Shown here one piece after another: positions 61,949 to 64,000 of a stretch of 64,000 nt of DNA. Source of the DNA: Nostoc sp. NOS(2021). GTDB taxonomy: Bacteria > Cyanobacteriota > Cyanobacteriia > Cyanobacteriales > Nostocaceae. The stretch is from contig NZ_JABXKM010000136.1 in the NCBI RefSeq assembly GCF_017115025.1, positions 1 to 64,000 of the forward strand, read 5' to 3'. A program made the position numbers and the translations under genes. How positions within the stretch are numbered: the stretch's first letter is position 1; every line of letters begins with the position of its first letter. The notes under the pieces are model-generated. The model saw only the letters and a list, made by a program, of their open reading frames with translations, was not told where the DNA came from and ran no database searches.

Positions 61949-64000
61949 TTATTTAACATCTTTGAATATTTTCTTAGCTTCTTCGTTTCCTAAGCTTGCA
62001 GCTTTCCGAAAATCTTCCACTCCTTGATAGTGATTTCCATTCATAATATGACTAGCACCCCGGCAAAAGTAGGCTTTATGATTATTGGGATTGATCTTAA
62101 CTGCTTCGTTACTGTCATCCACCGCGTCACTATAATCTTCCAATTGAAAATGGGCTGAACAACGTAAAAAGTAGGCTTCGTCATTATTGGGATTGATCTT
62201 AACTGCTTTGTTACAGTCATCTACTGCCTCACTATAATCTTTCAATGAAAAATAGGCTGAACAACGTAAAGAGTAGGCTTCGTCATTATTGGGATTGATC
62301 TTAACTGCTTTGTTACAGTCATCTACTGCCTCACTATAATCTTTCAATGAAAAATAGGCTGAACAACGTAAAGAGTAGGCTTCGTCATTATTGGGATTGA
62401 TCTTAACTGCTTTGTTACAGTCATCTACTGCCTCACTATAATCTTTCAAGTTCACATGGACTGAACAACGTTTCACGTAGTCTTTTTCAAGGTTGGAATT
62501 TTTTGCAGAATTAAGATTGTTAGCAAAAATAATCGGTATGCTAGAATAAGCAATCAGTGAAGCTGCTATTAAACTAAGAGCAATTATCGCCCCCTGCTTA
62601 TTTCTTAGTGCAGAACGTGCAAGTCCCCGATTTTTGTACGCATTGGCATCGTTAGGATTAATGTTGAGGGCTTGGTTAGAATCATCTATTGCCCCTTGGT
62701 AATCTCCCAAATTATGACGTGCAGATCCCCGGTTACTGTAGGCTAAAGCATAGTCGGGATTAATCTTGAGAGCTTGGTTGTAATCATCTATCGCCCCTTG
62801 GTTGTCTCCCAAGTTAGAACGGGCAACTCCCCGGACAATGTAAGCATCGGCATGGTTAGGATTAATCTTGAGAGCTTGGTTGTAATCATCTATCGCCCCT
62901 TGGTTGTCTGCCAAGTTATAACGGGCAACTCCTGAGTTGATATAAGCATCGGCATGGTTAGGATTAATCTTGAGAGCTTGGTTGTAATCATCTATCGCCC
63001 CTTGGTAGTCTCCCAAGTTATAACGGGCAACTCCTGAGTTGATGTAGGCATCGGCATCTTTATCTTTGTAAGAGGTGTGTTTTTTCGCAAAGCCAGGAAA
63101 TATATCAATACCAAGTTTTGTAGAGCGATCGCACCAATAACATTTACCATAAGTTCGGCTGTAGTAGTGGCTGTCTACCTTTCCACAGATAGTTAACTCA
63201 TTAACAGCAAGTCTGAGCGCCTTTACCCAATCCCCAGCAGTTGGGCGTAAATTAGGATTTTGATAACCATCATTAAAGCATCTGAGAAAACATCGCTGAA
63301 CCTCTGGGTGAACAATCTCAAGAGGAATTATCCTTTCTACGGGTTGAATCAAACTGTTTGGTGCATACAACCATAAACCCTGACGGATACGATCATTAGT
63401 GTCTGGCTCTTTCCCCGCGCCTATCCACGTTCCTGCAAAAGGACTTTGACCACCAAACAACAATTGATAGATAATCACTGCTAACCGGAAGCGATCGTGT
63501 ACTTCCGTTTGATCAATGCTAGAAAAATCTTGATCAATCAGTTCCGGTGGTGTATAATCTGGTGAACCAACTGGACAACGATAAATATTGCCATTTACCG
63601 GATTCCGAACCTGAAAGGAATCAGTATCAATAATTGAAGGTAAGGCGCGATCGTTTACAAGAATATTTTGCTGCTTGATATCACCCAAAACATAGCCAGA
63701 AATGTGAATTGCTTCAATAATTGAGGCGATATTTAGCGCCGTTGTGTGGAGAAAACGCCAATCAACCTCAAGTTTCAAAGCCTTTCTTTTCTGGGGGTTA
63801 TATATATTAATAAGTTCTTTTCCTTCCTTAATTTCCGGCATCAAAAAGCCCACACAATTACCCTGAGCATCTTTCAGTACCGACTTAGGCCAAGCAAAAG
63901 AAATATGATTCAGGTGAGAGTTTGGCTCTTTGGGTTGGTGCGCTATCATCACCGCCAACTTTTGCACATGCTCAGGAGTTTGGTTGTGATAAATTTTTGC
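61949..64000 (-). CDS. Protein kinase-like TPR membrane protein, 5' end outside window
   Basis: The frame is open to the right edge (upstream codons read AKIYHNQTPEH), so the true start is beyond 64000. Kinase C-lobe: ISFAWPKSVL, GFLMPEI, GYVLGDIKQQNILVND (catalytic loop), IIDTDSFQV (DFG equivalent) and SPDYTPPEL. Then CxxC-containing segment (YGKCYWCDRS), four or five TPR units of the type LGDYQGAIDDYNQALKINPN, one membrane span (IALSLIAASLIAYSSIPIIFA), and five more TPR units (LKDYSEAVDDCNKAVKINPN). It resembles the helix-hairpin-helix/kinase family of cyanobacteria. The barstar gene follows after 15 bases. Confidence 0.85.
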   Translation of the reverse strand, partial: AKIYHNQTPEHVQKLAVMIAHQPKEPNSHLNHISFAWPKSVLKDAQGNCVGFLMPEIKEGKELINIYNPQKRKALKLEVDWRFLHTTALNIASIIEAIHISGYVLGDIKQQNILVNDRALPSIIDTDSFQVRNPVNGNIYRCPVGSPDYTPPELIDQDFSSIDQTEVHDRFRLAVIIYQLLFGGQSPFAGTWIGAGKEPDTNDRIRQGLWLYAPNSLIQPVERIIPLEIVHPEVQRCFLRCFNDGYQNPNLRPTAGDWVKALRLAVNELTICGKVDSHYYSRTYGKCYWCDRSTKLGIDIFPGFAKKHTSYKDKDADAYINSGVARYNLGDYQGAIDDYNQALKINPNHADAYINSGVARYNLADNQGAIDDYNQALKINPNHADAYIVRGVARSNLGDNQGAIDDYNQALKINPDYALAYSNRGSARHNLGDYQGAIDDSNQALNINPNDANAYKNRGLARSALRNKQGAIIALSLIAASLIAYSSIPIIFANNLNSAKNSNLEKDYVKRCSVHVNLKDYSEAVDDCNKAVKINPNNDEAYSLRCSAYFSLKDYSEAVDDCNKAVKINPNNDEAYSLRCSAYFSLKDYSEAVDDCNKAVKINPNNDEAYFLRCSAHFQLEDYSDAVDDSNEAVKINPNNHKAYFCRGASHIMNGNHYQGVEDFRKAASLGNEEAKKIFKDVK
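62120..63070. repeat. 102-base TPR coding repeats, two arrays
   Basis: Array 1 about 62120-62480: 102-base units, three of them nearly identical. Array 2 about 62640-63070: 102-base units of a different consensus, also near-identical. They are separated by the membrane-span codons at about 62515-62600. Confidence 0.85.

Noticed and set aside
62120-63070. Direct repeats resembling an array
   Set aside because: 102-base units are in-frame TPR codons without spacers, not CRISPR.

Overview
The window looks like a chromosomal segment of a filamentous, heterocyst-type cyanobacterium of the Nostoc/Anabaena group. The signs are frequent HIP1 octamers (GCGATCGC) in and between genes, TGGGCAT and ATTCAAA short tandem repeats, many small palindromic interspersed repeats, an SLH-OprB porin, a DUF1815 protein and large GAF/Cache sensor kinases. 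I saw no tRNA, rRNA, CRISPR array, intact transposase or phage gene. Both edges cut a gene: a GAF histidine kinase on the left and a protein kinase-TPR protein on the right.

Layout. 1-10.4 kb: sensor kinase, NADAR protein, an OmpR/kinase two-component pair carrying repeat insertions, a duplicated small secreted protein, an intradiol dioxygenase, an orphan ModA-like protein with a PEP-CTERM tail, and a 58-residue Cys-rich protein. 10.4-29.2 kb: a carbon-uptake and catabolism island: OprB porin, IolW-like dehydrogenase, sugar MFS, CUT2 ABC transporter with two binding proteins, inositol oxygenase, gluconokinase, LacI regulator, glucuronate isomerase, SDR mannonate oxidoreductase and a LarA-like protein. 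29.3-37.6 kb: ankyrin protein, RuvC, YvcK, TsaE, patatin, dihydroorotase, signal peptidase. 38.5-45.4 kb: three signalling proteins in a row. 45.7-52.4 kb: sulfur and metal genes (NIL-domain protein, Crp regulator, CysE, Rrf2, CysK, two CadD-like exporters, TauE). 53.2-59.0 kb: TetR, thioesterase, GST, DsbA-like protein, UbiA, Ppx. 60-64 kb: immunity/toxin-antitoxin remnants, a PIN toxin pair, a split barstar and the kinase-TPR gene.

The most interesting system is at 21.6-29.2 kb. Inositol oxygenase (myo-inositol to glucuronate), UxaC (to fructuronate), an SDR reductase (to mannonate), a LarA-like nickel-pincer epimerase candidate (mannonate to gluconate, a C2 epimerisation) and gluconokinase (to 6-phosphogluconate) would form a complete oxidative route from inositol into the pentose phosphate or Entner-Doudoroff pathway. 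It needs no mannonate dehydratase, KDG kinase or KDG aldolase, and none of these is present here. The same CACACGTGTG palindrome lies in front of the inositol oxygenase and between the divergent gluconokinase and LacI genes, which points to one regulon. The transport genes next door match the gene order of the Nostoc frt/glcP/oprB sugar-uptake locus, so their substrate may be fructose or glucose, inositol or several of these.

A second theme is small repeats. TA-flanked MITE-like elements split a barstar gene (removing 149 bp restores the reading frame exactly), supply the stop codon of a patatin gene, and appear nested in each other. Other repeats have become coding sequence inside a sensor kinase, the linker of its response regulator and the receiver domain of a hybrid kinase.
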